A stretch of DNA of 64,000 nucleotides from Erythrobacter sp. HKB08 (GCF_004114695.1 NZ_CP035310.1:2215501-2279500); one strand, 5' to 3'. Counted from the first letter of the stretch, positions 21,239 to 31,458 are shown. Translations and numbers: made by a program. The notes: generated by a model from the letters alone, not told the origin.

Positions 21239-21529
21239 CTAGAGCTTGCCCCGCCATTCGAGCGAGCGGCGATTGAGAGCCGCGAGGTCCGCCTCGCCCT
21301 CGATCGCCGCTCGTCCCGTATCCAGCGCCCGTTTGAGCAGGTCGTCAGGGGCATTCCTGTAGGCGGGCGGCACGATATGCTCGCGCCACGGCCCGCCGAC
21401 TGCATTGTCGAGCAGGATACGCTGGAAGCAGTGATCGAAGCGCACCGGCCAGCCGCGTTCCTCGGCAAGAGCGGGCATCTTCTCGCGAGTCAGTGCGAAC
21501 CATTCATCGACGAGATCGGGGCTGGCCAT
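21239..21529 (-). CDS. conserved uncharacterised 96-residue protein at the end of the B12 uptake operon
   Basis: I recognise it only as a short family of sphingomonads and relatives: WFALTREKMPALAEERGWPVR, then FDHCFQRILLDNAVGG and a C-terminal DLAALNRRSLEWRGK. It is soluble, mixed charge, with one Cys beside a His (DHCF). It lies 14 bases after the ATPase gene btuD in the same direction, so it should be made from the riboswitch-controlled transcript. A link to cobalamin handling is inference from position only. Confidence 0.75.
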   Translation of the reverse strand: MASPDLVDEWFALTREKMPALAEERGWPVRFDHCFQRILLDNAVGGPWREHIVPPAYRNAPDDLLKRALDTGRAAIEGEADLAALNRRSLEWRGKL

Positions 21530-21543
21530 GCCCGCCCAACGGC

Positions 21544-22269
21544 TCAGTAGGCGATGAGTGCCTGTCCGCCGGTCTGGCCGACCCACTCGCCGCCGACATC
21601 CCACACATCGCGCAGGACCTGCGGCGACAGCGCCAGGTCGGGCTCGGCATCGGCATGGACCCGCCCATTGTCGAGCACGATGACCCGGTCGGCATGGTTC
21701 ATCGCGAGCGCGAGGTCGTGGACCACCATGACCACGCCCTTGCCCGCCTCGACCTGGTCCATCAACACGTCCATCAAAGCGATCCGGTGACCGATATCGA
21801 GCGCTGCGAAAGGCTCGTCGACGAGGATCCAGTCGGGCTCGCCCGCCAGCACGCGAGCCAGCAACGCCCGCGCTTTCTCGCCACCCGAGAGACGCGAAGC
21901 CGGGCGGTCGGCAAGGCCCAGGCAGTCGGTCGCGGCGAGCGCGCGCTCGATCGCCAGCTCTCCCCGGTCGCGGTGCGGCAGGCGTCCGAGTGCGACGAGG
22001 TTGCGCACCGAAACGTCCCATGCGACCTCGCCCTGCTGCGGCAAATAGCCGATGCGCTTTGCCCGCTCGCGCGGTGCGATTGCCGCGATGTCCTGCCCGT
22101 TTAGATGAGCCGTGCCCGCGTCGGTCGCCAGCAGGCCGGCCAGCACTTCGAGCAGGGTCGACTTGCCGGCCCCGTTCGGCCCGCAGATCGCGGTGATCTT
22201 CGCCGGTTTGAGCGAGGTCGACACCTGCTCGATCCGGCCAGCGACGGTCGCTCCGCGTGTCTCCAGCAT
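21544..22269 (-). CDS. btuD: cobalamin ABC transporter ATP-binding protein
   Basis: A 241-residue ATPase of a FecCD-type importer. Walker A is GPNGAGKST (residues 30-38), the Q-loop YLPQQ, the signature LSGGE, Walker B ILVDEP and the H-loop VVHD. It would sit on the cytoplasmic face and drive uptake through the permease encoded just upstream, whose stop overlaps this start (ATGA). The cobalamin riboswitch at the head of the operon and the order btuB-F-C-D make vitamin B12 the probable substrate, rather than heme or siderophore. Confidence 0.92.
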   Translation of the reverse strand: MLETRGATVAGRIEQVSTSLKPAKITAICGPNGAGKSTLLEVLAGLLATDAGTAHLNGQDIAAIAPRERAKRIGYLPQQGEVAWDVSVRNLVALGRLPHRDRGELAIERALAATDCLGLADRPASRLSGGEKARALLARVLAGEPDWILVDEPFAALDIGHRIALMDVLMDQVEAGKGVVMVVHDLALAMNHADRVIVLDNGRVHADAEPDLALSPQVLRDVWDVGGEWVGQTGGQALIAY

Positions 22270-23222
22270 CAGGCCAGCCCCCGCCGCATTTTCACCAGCA
22301 GGTGGAGGAAAAACGGCGCACCGATCAGGCTGAGCGCGATGCCGAGCCGCAATTCGGTGACCGTCGGCAGGATACGCACCGCGCTATCCGCCACCAGCAC
22401 CAACAAGGCTCCGGCAAGCGCGCTCGGCAGGACGAGCTGCGATGGTCGCCTGTCGGTCAGGGGCCGCACGAGATGCGGGACGATGAGGCCGACGAAGCCG
22501 ATGATGCCTGCAACCGCGACGCCGCTCCCCACGGTGAGGCCGACACCGCCGATCAGCAGGAAGAGCACGCGCCGCTCGTCCATGCCGAGCGAACGTGCCG
22601 CCGCGTCGCCGAGGATCAGCGCATCGAGATCGCGCCCGAGAAATGCGAGCAAGCCGATCCCCGCAAAGGTCAGCGGCGCGGCAAGCCACAGGTCGCGCCA
22701 GCTGCGGTCGGTCAGCGCGCCCATCAGCCAGCCGACGATCTCGCTCATGGCGAAGGCATTGGGCGCCATCGAAATCGCAAGGCTCGTCAGCGTGCCGGCG
22801 AGGCTCGCGATCATCAGGCCCGCCAGCGTGAACAGGGCGATGCCCCCGGTGCGCCCGGCGATCAGTGCCAACAGGGCCATTGCGCCGCCTGCCCCGAGCA
22901 GGGCGAGCAACGGCAAGGTCCAGGGCTGCGCCTGGTACCCGAACCAGAAGCTCGCAACCGCGCCCAGTGCTGCCGAGGGAGCGATGCCGAACAGGCCCGG
23001 ATCGGCCAGCGGGTTGCGCAAATAGCCCTGCATCGCCGCACCTGCCGCCCCCAGCCCCGCCCCGATGACGAGTGCCAGCAGCGAGCGGGGCAAGCGCAGT
23101 TCGGCAAGGATGATCGCCGCATTGGGCGTCTCTGCCGGATCGATCCACACGCGCCCCGCCAGCAGCGACACGGGCAGCACAACAGCGATCAGGCCGAGGA
23201 GGATGAGCGAGGCGCGGTTCAT
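22269..23222 (-). CDS. btuC: cobalamin ABC transporter permease, FecCD family
   Basis: A 317-residue permease with about ten membrane helices. Family motifs are RLPRSLLALVIGAGLGAAGA, the QGYLRNPLADPGLFGI segment that contacts the ATPase, and the C-terminal GFVGLIVPHLVR. It forms the membrane channel with BtuD and receives vitamin B12 from BtuF. Its start overlaps the btuF stop (ATGA at 23219-23222) and its stop overlaps the btuD start, so the three genes are translationally coupled. Confidence 0.94.
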   Translation of the reverse strand: MNRASLILLGLIAVVLPVSLLAGRVWIDPAETPNAAIILAELRLPRSLLALVIGAGLGAAGAAMQGYLRNPLADPGLFGIAPSAALGAVASFWFGYQAQPWTLPLLALLGAGGAMALLALIAGRTGGIALFTLAGLMIASLAGTLTSLAISMAPNAFAMSEIVGWLMGALTDRSWRDLWLAAPLTFAGIGLLAFLGRDLDALILGDAAARSLGMDERRVLFLLIGGVGLTVGSGVAVAGIIGFVGLIVPHLVRPLTDRRPSQLVLPSALAGALLVLVADSAVRILPTVTELRLGIALSLIGAPFFLHLLVKMRRGLA

Positions 23223-24094
23223 GCCGCCTGCCTCCTGATGGCGCGCAGCCGCTCCATCGCACGGATAATCGTCGGCCCGCCGCAGTATAGCAGCGAGGCG
23301 TCGAAACGCTCGGTCCGCATGTCGGAGAGCGCTGCGAGCGAAGGATGCGCCTGCGATCGCTCGCGCCCCGCCACCAGCAGCACCTCGGGCGGATCGGCCA
23401 GCAGGGCTTCGAGCGAGAGGTAATCCGCCTGCCCCAGCCCGCTCGCCGCGCTGTGGCTGGTGAGGCCTGCACGGCGCATCAGGTCGGAGACGAGCGTCGT
23501 CTCGCCCGGCACGATACCGCCGGGTTGCCACAGGACGGCGCTGAGCCTGTCGCCGGATTGATCGGGCTGTGCTGCGCTGGCGATCGAACCGGCGAGTTGC
23601 TGTGCTGCCTGTTCCTTACCCGCGATAGCGCCCAACCGCTCGACCTGCGCGATGCTCTCGTCGACCGATGCCGCCATACCGAACGTCTCGACCCGCACGC
23701 CGAGATCCTCGAACGCCGCGCGTGTCGCGGGCGGCAGGAAGCTGCCCGCGACCACCACGTCCGGGTCGAGCGCCAGCACTTCCTCCACCGTGCCTCCGGT
23801 GGACCGGAACCGGCGCGCCTTGGCCGCGTCCATCGAACTTGCCGCCGGATCATGGCTGTAGTGCGAGATCGCGAGCAGCTGCGAAGGCTCGGCAATCTCG
23901 GCAAGCACGGCATCGGTGCAGGGGTTGAGGCTGACGATGGTCGGGCGTTCGTGGTTTGCCGGTTCGCGCGCTTCAGGAGCAGCGCATCCAGCCAGCGTCA
24001 TTCCCGCGCAGGCGGGAATCCAGAGCTGGAGCAGTGCCCGGCTAGCCCTGGACCCCCGCTTTCGCGGGGATGACGAGGGAGGCGGAAGGTTCAC
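23219..24094 (-). CDS. btuF: cobalamin-binding lipoprotein, helical-backbone metal receptor (BtuF-like)
   Basis: The binding-protein domain (residues about 50-285) shows TIVSLNPCTDAVLAEI at the start and DPDVVVAGSF in the first lobe, as in BtuF/FecB-type receptors. With the GTG at 24094, which overlaps the btuB stop as GTGA, the protein has 291 residues and a credible lipoprotein signal: basic RKRGSRASR, hydrophobic ALLQLWIPACAGMT and lipobox LAGC (Cys37). Most of that signal is encoded by a palindromic repeat (23996-24075). The ATG at 24001 would leave only five residues before the Cys and no signal, so I prefer the GTG. Confidence 0.85.
   Translation of the reverse strand: MNLPPPSSSPRKRGSRASRALLQLWIPACAGMTLAGCAAPEAREPANHERPTIVSLNPCTDAVLAEIAEPSQLLAISHYSHDPAASSMDAAKARRFRSTGGTVEEVLALDPDVVVAGSFLPPATRAAFEDLGVRVETFGMAASVDESIAQVERLGAIAGKEQAAQQLAGSIASAAQPDQSGDRLSAVLWQPGGIVPGETTLVSDLMRRAGLTSHSAASGLGQADYLSLEALLADPPEVLLVAGRERSQAHPSLAALSDMRTERFDASLLYCGGPTIIRAMERLRAIRRQAA
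23996..24075. repeat. REP-like palindromic element, copy 1
   Basis: An 80-base imperfect palindrome. Its ends CGTCATTCCCGCG and CGCGGGGATGACG pair, and each half also forms its own hairpin (TTCCCGC/GCGGGAA and CCCCGC/GCGGGG). A related copy lies at 36534-36605. This class of element is common in alphaproteobacterial intergenic DNA. Here it sits inside the 5' coding part of btuF. Confidence 0.85.
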
Positions 24095-26046
24095 AACCCC
24101 GTCCGTACCCCGACGAACACGCCCCGCCCGGGCGAGGCATATCCAGCCGCCGTCTGGTAGTCCGCATCCGTCACATTCTCGACGCGCGCGAACAGGTCGA
24201 GCGTGTGCTGCTTCGCACGATCCAGCATCAGCACCGGCTTCACGACGCGCAGGTCGATCACCACGAAATCGTCGATCGCAACGCTGTTGGCCGCATCGTC
24301 GAAGCTGTCGGATACGAAACGCATTTCCGCCCCTAGCGTCGGGCCGAACACCCATCGCTCCTGCAGCTGGTAATCCGCCGAAAGCGTCAGCGCGTGCTGC
24401 GGCCTGCGGGCAAGGACATTGCCTTCGTTCGGCGAGCCGGAGGTGCGGTTCTCGCTATCGATATAGGCATAGGCTGCGCGCAGTTGCAGCTTGTCGCCAA
24501 GCCTCTTGCCCGCTTCGAGTTCGAAACCCTGCGCGCGCGTGCGCCCGACATTGTCATAGGTGCCGAACGGACGGTCGGTGCAGATGCCACCCGTCACGCC
24601 GAAGCAGGAGACGAAATCGATCAGGTTCTCGGTATCGCGGCGGAACAGGGTGAAGCCGGCATAGTCGAGCCAGCCGCGGTTCTTGTAGGCGATGCCGATG
24701 TCGAAGCTGGTGCTTTGTTCGGGCACGAGCGTCTCGTTGCCGAAATCGCTGAACAGCTGGAACAGCGTCGGCGCCTTGAAACCCTCGCCGATGCTCGCCT
24801 TGAGCCGCAGGTTGGCGGCAATCTCGTAGCTCACGTCTGCCCCGAAACTCGCGGCGCTGCCGAAGCGGGCATGATCGTCGAACCGCCCGCCTGCGTGCGC
24901 CGACAGTCCGCCGAACTCGATGCCGAGCTGCGCATAGGCACCGAAGATACTCGTGTCGTTGCCCGCATCGAACAGCGTCTCGTATTCGAGCCACTCGTTC
25001 TCCGCGCCGAAATTGACCAGCAGCGGGCCGATCGGGCGCCATTCGCCTTTCACTTCGATGCGATCGGAGCGGCCATCGCTGGTGAAGCCCGGGGCGCTGC
25101 CGAACGCCGGGTCGAAATTGTCGCGCGCGGTGTCGGCGAAGGAATAGTTCGCCTGCACGAACAGCGGCCCGCCGTCGTAGATCGCACCGGCCGCGCCGGA
25201 CAGCTGGCGGGTTTTCTGGAATTCGTCCGTGTCTGCGAGGGTGAAGGAGGGGAACGGGAAACCGTCGATCTCCAGCTCGCCTTCCGCATAGCGCGCGCGA
25301 GCGAAGAGCTCCCATTCGTAGGACAGGTAGAGCCTGCCCTGCCCGTTGACGGTCCATTGCTCGAACCCGTCGGCCTCGGTGCCGTTCGCAGCGGCCGAGA
25401 AGCCGTCGGTGCGGAAGTAGCTCCCGCTCGCGCCAAGAAAGCCGCCATCCCCGCCGATGCCTCCGCTCGCGGACAGGTTCACCGTGTCGCGCGCGCCATA
25501 TTCTGCGCTGGCGAGAATGCGGCTTTCGGCACGGGTCGAGGCGACGAGCACACCGCCGATCGCGTCCGATCCCCACACAGTGCTGTTCGAGCCGCGCAGC
25601 AGTTCGATCTTTTCGAGATTGCCCGCAAGCAGGTTTCCGAAATCGAAGCCGCCACCGGGCGCAGCCGGATCGGACATGCGCACGCCGTCGACGATGGTGA
25701 GCAGTTGCTCGGCCTCGGCTCCGCGCACGCGCACGCCTGTAAAGCTGCCGATCCCGCCGTTGCGGGCGAACGTCACGCCCGGCGCGCGGCGCAGGACACG
25801 GGTCAGGTCCGCGCCCTGCACCTCGGCGATATCTTCCGCATCGAAAATGGCGACGGGCTGCCCGGTATCCTCGACCTCGATCCGCGTACCGGTCGCGGTA
25901 ATGGTGATCTTGTCTTCCTGTGTCTGCGTGCCCGGGAGCGGGTCGTAGCCGGCGGTGGACAACTCCTCCTCGCCTATCACGTCCTGGGCGATCGCCGGAC
26001 TTGCGAAGGCTATAAGAGAAGCACCAAGAAACAGATATTTACGCAC
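24091..26046 (-). CDS. btuB: TonB-dependent cobalamin receptor
   Basis: A 651-residue outer-membrane receptor. A signal peptide (LFLGASLIAFASPAIAQ) is followed by a possible TonB box region (DKITITATGTRIE), the plug domain with ADLTRVLRRAPGV and ITxxGxxR-like segments, and a barrel ending in the aromatic/hydrophobic GVFVGVRTGL. The GTG at 26046 has AGGAGG four bases upstream; the ATG at 26061 lies before that site and has none. The cobalamin riboswitch in its leader and the downstream btuFCD genes identify vitamin B12 as ligand. Confidence 0.92.
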   Translation of the reverse strand: MRKYLFLGASLIAFASPAIAQDVIGEEELSTAGYDPLPGTQTQEDKITITATGTRIEVEDTGQPVAIFDAEDIAEVQGADLTRVLRRAPGVTFARNGGIGSFTGVRVRGAEAEQLLTIVDGVRMSDPAAPGGGFDFGNLLAGNLEKIELLRGSNSTVWGSDAIGGVLVASTRAESRILASAEYGARDTVNLSASGGIGGDGGFLGASGSYFRTDGFSAAANGTEADGFEQWTVNGQGRLYLSYEWELFARARYAEGELEIDGFPFPSFTLADTDEFQKTRQLSGAAGAIYDGGPLFVQANYSFADTARDNFDPAFGSAPGFTSDGRSDRIEVKGEWRPIGPLLVNFGAENEWLEYETLFDAGNDTSIFGAYAQLGIEFGGLSAHAGGRFDDHARFGSAASFGADVSYEIAANLRLKASIGEGFKAPTLFQLFSDFGNETLVPEQSTSFDIGIAYKNRGWLDYAGFTLFRRDTENLIDFVSCFGVTGGICTDRPFGTYDNVGRTRAQGFELEAGKRLGDKLQLRAAYAYIDSENRTSGSPNEGNVLARRPQHALTLSADYQLQERWVFGPTLGAEMRFVSDSFDDAANSVAIDDFVVIDLRVVKPVLMLDRAKQHTLDLFARVENVTDADYQTAAGYASPGRGVFVGVRTGL

Positions 26047-26149
26047 TGAACCTCCTGTCATGAACGAAGTCGCTCATGACGGAAGCGAGCACCGCGAATT
26101 CGGCGCTCCCCCGTTTGCCATCGGTACACCCCGCCCGCGGCCGAACGAC

Positions 26150-26320
26150 GCATCTCGGGCAGGTCTCCTGGCTCCCGGATCGACGCTTTCCCGCCGCCTT
26201 CCCATCCATCGGACAGTGGCATTTGGCGGGATCGCTCCCCGGTCACAGTTGCGGGGGCAGCGGAGGATTGTCACCTCCTTCCCTCTTAGGCCGGCTCTCA
26301 CCGGCAACCCGTGACACGGA
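26150..26320 (-). promoter_or_regulatory. cobalamin (adenosylcobalamin) riboswitch
   Basis: Read on the minus strand the leader contains the core motifs of the class: GCCGGTGAGAGCCGGC followed by AAGAGGGAA, GCTGCCCCCGCAACTGT (26245-26261), GGGAAGGCGGCGGGAAA and the B12 box AGCCAGGAGACCTGCC (26158-26173). The next 100 bases would be the expression platform; a perfect seven-pair hairpin (26057-26080) directly precedes the AGGAGG of btuB. Bound cobalamin should switch off the uptake operon. Ends are approximate. Confidence 0.95.
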
Positions 26321-26511
26321 ATCGCCCCTAGGCCCGCTTCACCGCGCGGGCAAGCCCGAGGCGCGCGATTCACTCCATCACAACCATCGGCCTTAACCGC
26401 TCTTTGCAAGCTGTTCCGCCAAGGGACGGGTGCCGACATGCCCCTCGCGTGAATGACGAGGGCACGATACGCGCCACGGCGCGACCCGACACCGCGAGAC
26501 GAAAGAGCCAA

Positions 26512-27669
26512 GTGACCAAACGCCCGACCAGAAACGACCGCCGCCAGCCGCGCCGCCGCGCGCCTGCGCCGCATCGCGGTCGCCGTCTGCTGGCGCTCGC
26601 AGCGGTGGTCGCGGTCCCGGCTTTCGCGGCTCCGTCCGACTGGCAACCTTTCGCACGGCCCGCGACCGAAGCGATGATGGCGGAAACCGCCGCCCCCATG
26701 CCGTTCGAAACACCGGGCGAGAGCTTTCCGGGCTCGGCCTTCTACTACCTCGAGGACCAGCCGCGCCTCGCTTACGATTTCGAGGAGCAGGATACGCTGC
26801 TGTTCGACATTTCCGGCACCGGCGATCTCGATGCGGTGGAAGAACTCGCGGCGAGCCGCGCCGGCCCCGCAGCGCGAGCATTCGCAGGCGGCGGCACCGG
26901 TCTCGACAAGGCCCGCGCGCTGCAATGCATGACGCAGGCGATCTATTACGAGGCGGCGAGCGAGGCGATCGGCGGCCAGCGCGCGGTGGCGCAGGTGGTG
27001 CTCAACCGCGTTGCGCATCCGAGCTATCCGAACAATGTCTGCGGCGTCGTCTTCCAGGGCAGCGAGCGCACGACGGGCTGCCAGTTCAGCTTCACCTGCG
27101 ACGGTTCGCTACGGCGCAAGCCTTCTCCCGCCGCGTGGTCGCGCGCCCGCATGGTCGCGCAGGACGCGCTTTCCGGCAGCGTCTATGCGCCGGTCGGCCT
27201 CGCCACGCACTATCACACGGTCTGGATCTATCCCTACTGGGCGCCGAGCCTCGACCATGTCGGCACGATCGGCGCGCACCGCTTCTACCGCTGGCGCGGC
27301 GCTGCGGGCAAACCGGGTGCCTTCACCGCCGCCTATCGCGGGGCTGAGGGCATCCCTGCCCCCAACCTGCGCGCCGCCTCGGCAAGCGACACGGCGAAGG
27401 ATGCAGCCGATCCGCTCGCGCTCGCCAAGGCCTACGAAGAAGCGCGGGCGAAGGCAGAGGCCGAGAATCGCTCGCTCGCACCCTCACGGGCACCCGCGCG
27501 GGCGGCAGCTCCGGCCTATTCGAGCGATGTGGAGGCCCGCGGCGGCGACAAGGCTTTCACTGCCGAAAACCTCCCTGCATCGGGCGGCGTGAAGCCGGAA
27601 TATGCGAACTCTGGCCGCTGGCTGCGCGAACCGGGCGCGCCGGCCGCGAAAAACCCGCCGGGCAATTAA
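26512..27669 (+). CDS. cell wall hydrolase, SleB-like
   Basis: A 385-residue exported peptidoglycan hydrolase. A very basic N-terminus (RRRAPAPHRGRR) precedes a hydrophobic signal (LLALAAVVAVPAFA). The Hydrolase_2 domain spans about residues 135-270: CMTQAIYYEAASE with the catalytic-type Glu, then AVAQVVLNRVAHPSYPNNVC and a C-rich FSFTCDG. The C-terminal 110 residues are low-complexity, Ala/Glu rich. Start taken as GTG 26512 (AAAGAG upstream); the open frame continues 36 codons upstream without a signal-like sequence. Divergent from the B12 operon. Confidence 0.83.
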   Translation: MTKRPTRNDRRQPRRRAPAPHRGRRLLALAAVVAVPAFAAPSDWQPFARPATEAMMAETAAPMPFETPGESFPGSAFYYLEDQPRLAYDFEEQDTLLFDISGTGDLDAVEELAASRAGPAARAFAGGGTGLDKARALQCMTQAIYYEAASEAIGGQRAVAQVVLNRVAHPSYPNNVCGVVFQGSERTTGCQFSFTCDGSLRRKPSPAAWSRARMVAQDALSGSVYAPVGLATHYHTVWIYPYWAPSLDHVGTIGAHRFYRWRGAAGKPGAFTAAYRGAEGIPAPNLRAASASDTAKDAADPLALAKAYEEARAKAEAENRSLAPSRAPARAAAPAYSSDVEARGGDKAFTAENLPASGGVKPEYANSGRWLREPGAPAAKNPPGN

Positions 27670-27767
27670 CCTCGGCTCAACCTTGATACCTCACCAAGCC
27701 TTAGCGTGAGCGGCGCTAACAGGCTGCCATCACGCCGAATTTTCGCGATCAGAAGGTATCACTCCGC

Positions 27768-28082
27768 ATGACGGTTCACTTTGCCGCCGCCCGCAAGCCA
27801 GAGCGCTCCGTTGTGGCCCGCATCCTGCGCCGTCCGGACCTGGGACCGATCGCGAACGACAATGGCGACAGCGTCTTCAGCGACCGCCAGCTCCAGGCAA
27901 CGCTCCGCCACTTCGCAAAGCATGGCCTGGGGGCTGCCCAGGCGGCACGGGATGAGGCCGAGAAAGCCTTCTTCGCCGGCGATCGCGAGAGCTACGACTG
28001 GTGGCTCGGCATCTGCCGCACGCTCGACCGGCGCGTTGCCGAGCAGGTCGAACGCCGCGAAGCGCTCAGCGACACGCTCTGA
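27768..28082 (+). CDS. conserved small protein of unknown function
   Basis: A 104-residue soluble protein, not recognised beyond a sphingomonad family. Visible parts: PIANDNGDSVFSDRQLQATLRHFAKHGLGAA, then a helical AEKAFFAGDRESYDWWLGICRTLDRR. No signal or membrane segment. ATG start with AGAAGG ten bases upstream. It is followed by a short hairpin (CCGGCA/TGCCGG at about 28112-28126). Confidence 0.65.
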   Translation: MTVHFAAARKPERSVVARILRRPDLGPIANDNGDSVFSDRQLQATLRHFAKHGLGAAQAARDEAEKAFFAGDRESYDWWLGICRTLDRRVAEQVERREALSDTL

Positions 28083-28193
28083 TCCCAATATTCCCGAAGG
28101 ACACGGGTGACCGGCATATTGCCGGAATACCCTGTCGTTTTTGGTAATTAAGGCGTTAACCCGACGGGAACCTCTTGGCGTTATCGCGGGCGA

Positions 28194-30158
28194 ATGGCCA
28201 AGGCCCGGATCGTTAAGCAGGTGCGCAAGGGACTGATCCGTCTCATGCACGATGACGCCCTGACCGAAAGGGTCAGGCGCACCCTCGTGCGCACGCTCTA
28301 CACCCAGCCTTCGAGCCTTGCTTTGGGTGCCGCCGCCGGCATCGTCGCCTCTTCGATCGTTGCCTACCAGTCCGGTTCGACGGGGATCATCATCCTCACC
28401 GTGGCTCTGACCGTGGTGGCGATCGCCCGCGTCGCGGCAGGCATCGGCCTTTCGCCTGACAAGACCCATCGCTCGACCCGCCAGCTCGAGATTCTCTACG
28501 AGATCGGGGCGTTCACCTACTCCTTCCTGCTCGGCACGATCGCCGCACTGACGCTGCTCATCGACGCCGGCGCGACATTGAAAGTCGCAATCGTCGCCAA
28601 TGCCCTATGCTACGGCGTCGGCATCTGCGGTCGTAACGCCGGCCGCCCGAGCATTGCACTCGGCCAGCTGATCCTCGTCTGCGCACCGATTTTCACCGTC
28701 TGCCTTATCATCGGCGATGCACCGCTCCTGTTCCTCGGGGCGACGATCATCCTGCTGATCCCGGCGATGGCCTCGATCATGCTCAACATCTTCAAGGTCC
28801 TGCGCGACAGCATCGCTTCTGCCGAGGAATCGGAGCGCATGGCGGAAAAAATGCGCATCCTCGCGCGCACCGACGTCGTGACCGGCCTCGCAAACCGCGC
28901 GGGCCTCAACCACGAGATCGTCGAGCGCCTGACGCAGATTGCCGACGACCAGATGCTCGCCGTATTCTGGGTCGACCTCGACCGGTTCAAGGAAGTGAAC
29001 GACCTGCTCGGCCACCCGGTCGGCGACCGCGTGCTCGTCGAAACCGCGCGCAGGCTGAAGGAAGTCACTCCGGACGAAGCTTCCGTTGCCCGCTTCGGCG
29101 GCGACGAGTTCGTCATCTTCTGCGAAGTCGAGAACCGCCGCGAGTGCGAGAAGCTGGCGAGCGAAATCCATGCCGAGATCATGCGTCCGATCCGCCTCGA
29201 CGGCGACCGGATGGAAGTCGGCGCATCGATCGGCATCGCCATGCTGCCCGACGACGGGCTCGATGCCGACACGCTGATGCAGAACGCCGACCTCGCGCTC
29301 TACCACGCCAAGGTCAACGGCCGGAAGCAGACCTGCTTCTACCACACCTCGATGAGCCGCGACCTGGTGCGTCGCCGCGAGATCGAAGCCGAACTGCGTG
29401 CCGCGATCCTCAAGGACGAGCTGTCGATCTTTTTCCAGCCGATCGTCGATCTCGAAACCGGCAAGATCCGCACTTTCGAGGCGCTGGTGCGCTGGTTCCA
29501 CCCGGAAAAGGGCGAACTGCGCCCCGACGAATTCATCCCCGTGGCAGAGGAAACCGGCGTTATCGTCACGCTCGGCAACTGGATTACCACGCAGGCCGCC
29601 AAGGCCGCTGCCCAGTGGCCAGAAGACGTGACCGTCGCGGTCAACCTGTCGCCGCTGCAGATCAAGGCTCCGGGCGCCGCGCTCGGTATCATCAACGCGC
29701 TTCGCAATGCCGGGCTCGATCCCAAGCGCCTCGAGCTGGAAGTCACCGAAAGCGTCTTCCTCGACGACGACAACGCGACCGAATACTTCATCGAGGACCT
29801 CTCGAAGGAAGGCATCCGTTTCGCGCTCGACGATTTCGGCACGGGCTATTCCTCGCTCAGCTACATCCACAAATATCCGTTCAAGAAGATCAAGGTCGAC
29901 CGCAGCTTCGTCTCCGGCCCGGATGTCGGCACGAAAAGCGACGCGATCATCCGCGCCGTGGCGGAACTCGGCTCGAAACTCGACATGGATATCGTGGCCG
30001 AAGGCATCGAGACGGTCGAGCAGGTCGAAATCGTGCGCGATGCGGGCTGTACGCTCGGCCAGGGCTATCACTTCAGCCGCGCCGTGCCCGACTATCTCGC
30101 GACCATGCTGCTCGCCAAGGAACGCGGCGAGGACGGACCGTCGAAGGCCGTCGCCTGA
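28194..30158 (+). CDS. membrane-anchored diguanylate cyclase/phosphodiesterase (GGDEF-EAL)
   Basis: A 654-residue c-di-GMP enzyme. About six hydrophobic helices occupy residues 40-200, ending in a short coiled linker. The GGDEF domain has an intact GGDEF active site at about residues 302-306; the EAL domain has EAL at about 429, then NLSP, ELEVTES, DDFGTGYSS and EGIETVEQ, all residues needed for phosphodiesterase activity. Both activities look possible, so the direction of turnover depends on control. No autoinhibitory RxxD is obvious. Stands alone between intergenic regions. Confidence 0.94.
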   Translation: MAKARIVKQVRKGLIRLMHDDALTERVRRTLVRTLYTQPSSLALGAAAGIVASSIVAYQSGSTGIIILTVALTVVAIARVAAGIGLSPDKTHRSTRQLEILYEIGAFTYSFLLGTIAALTLLIDAGATLKVAIVANALCYGVGICGRNAGRPSIALGQLILVCAPIFTVCLIIGDAPLLFLGATIILLIPAMASIMLNIFKVLRDSIASAEESERMAEKMRILARTDVVTGLANRAGLNHEIVERLTQIADDQMLAVFWVDLDRFKEVNDLLGHPVGDRVLVETARRLKEVTPDEASVARFGGDEFVIFCEVENRRECEKLASEIHAEIMRPIRLDGDRMEVGASIGIAMLPDDGLDADTLMQNADLALYHAKVNGRKQTCFYHTSMSRDLVRRREIEAELRAAILKDELSIFFQPIVDLETGKIRTFEALVRWFHPEKGELRPDEFIPVAEETGVIVTLGNWITTQAAKAAAQWPEDVTVAVNLSPLQIKAPGAALGIINALRNAGLDPKRLELEVTESVFLDDDNATEYFIEDLSKEGIRFALDDFGTGYSSLSYIHKYPFKKIKVDRSFVSGPDVGTKSDAIIRAVAELGSKLDMDIVAEGIETVEQVEIVRDAGCTLGQGYHFSRAVPDYLATMLLAKERGEDGPSKAVA

Positions 30159-30310
30159 TCGGCTTTTCGCGGCCGGTCCGGAACCGGCACGCGCCTGTCG
30201 CATTTCCCAACTGATCTCCGCGGGTTCGCAGGCACGCTTTCGCTCGGCCGAACGCCTTTATTGCAATTGCGAACTATTATCAAAAATAAGTCTGTAGCAC
30301 GGCCTTTTGA

Positions 30311-31420
<1,110 letters not shown>

Positions 31421-31458
31421 GCGGCAGGTACTGAATTCCGATCAGGAGAGGCTAAATA

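Noticed and set aside
24001-24003. ATG at 24001 as the start of btuF
   Set aside because: It leaves only five residues before the lipobox cysteine, too short for an export signal; the coupled GTG at 24094 gives a complete signal.
28140-28165. TTAAGGCGTTAAC upstream of the GGDEF-EAL gene as a CtrA site
   Set aside because: CtrA sites have seven bases between half-sites; here the TTAA halves are four apart and the alternative phasing loses two consensus bases.
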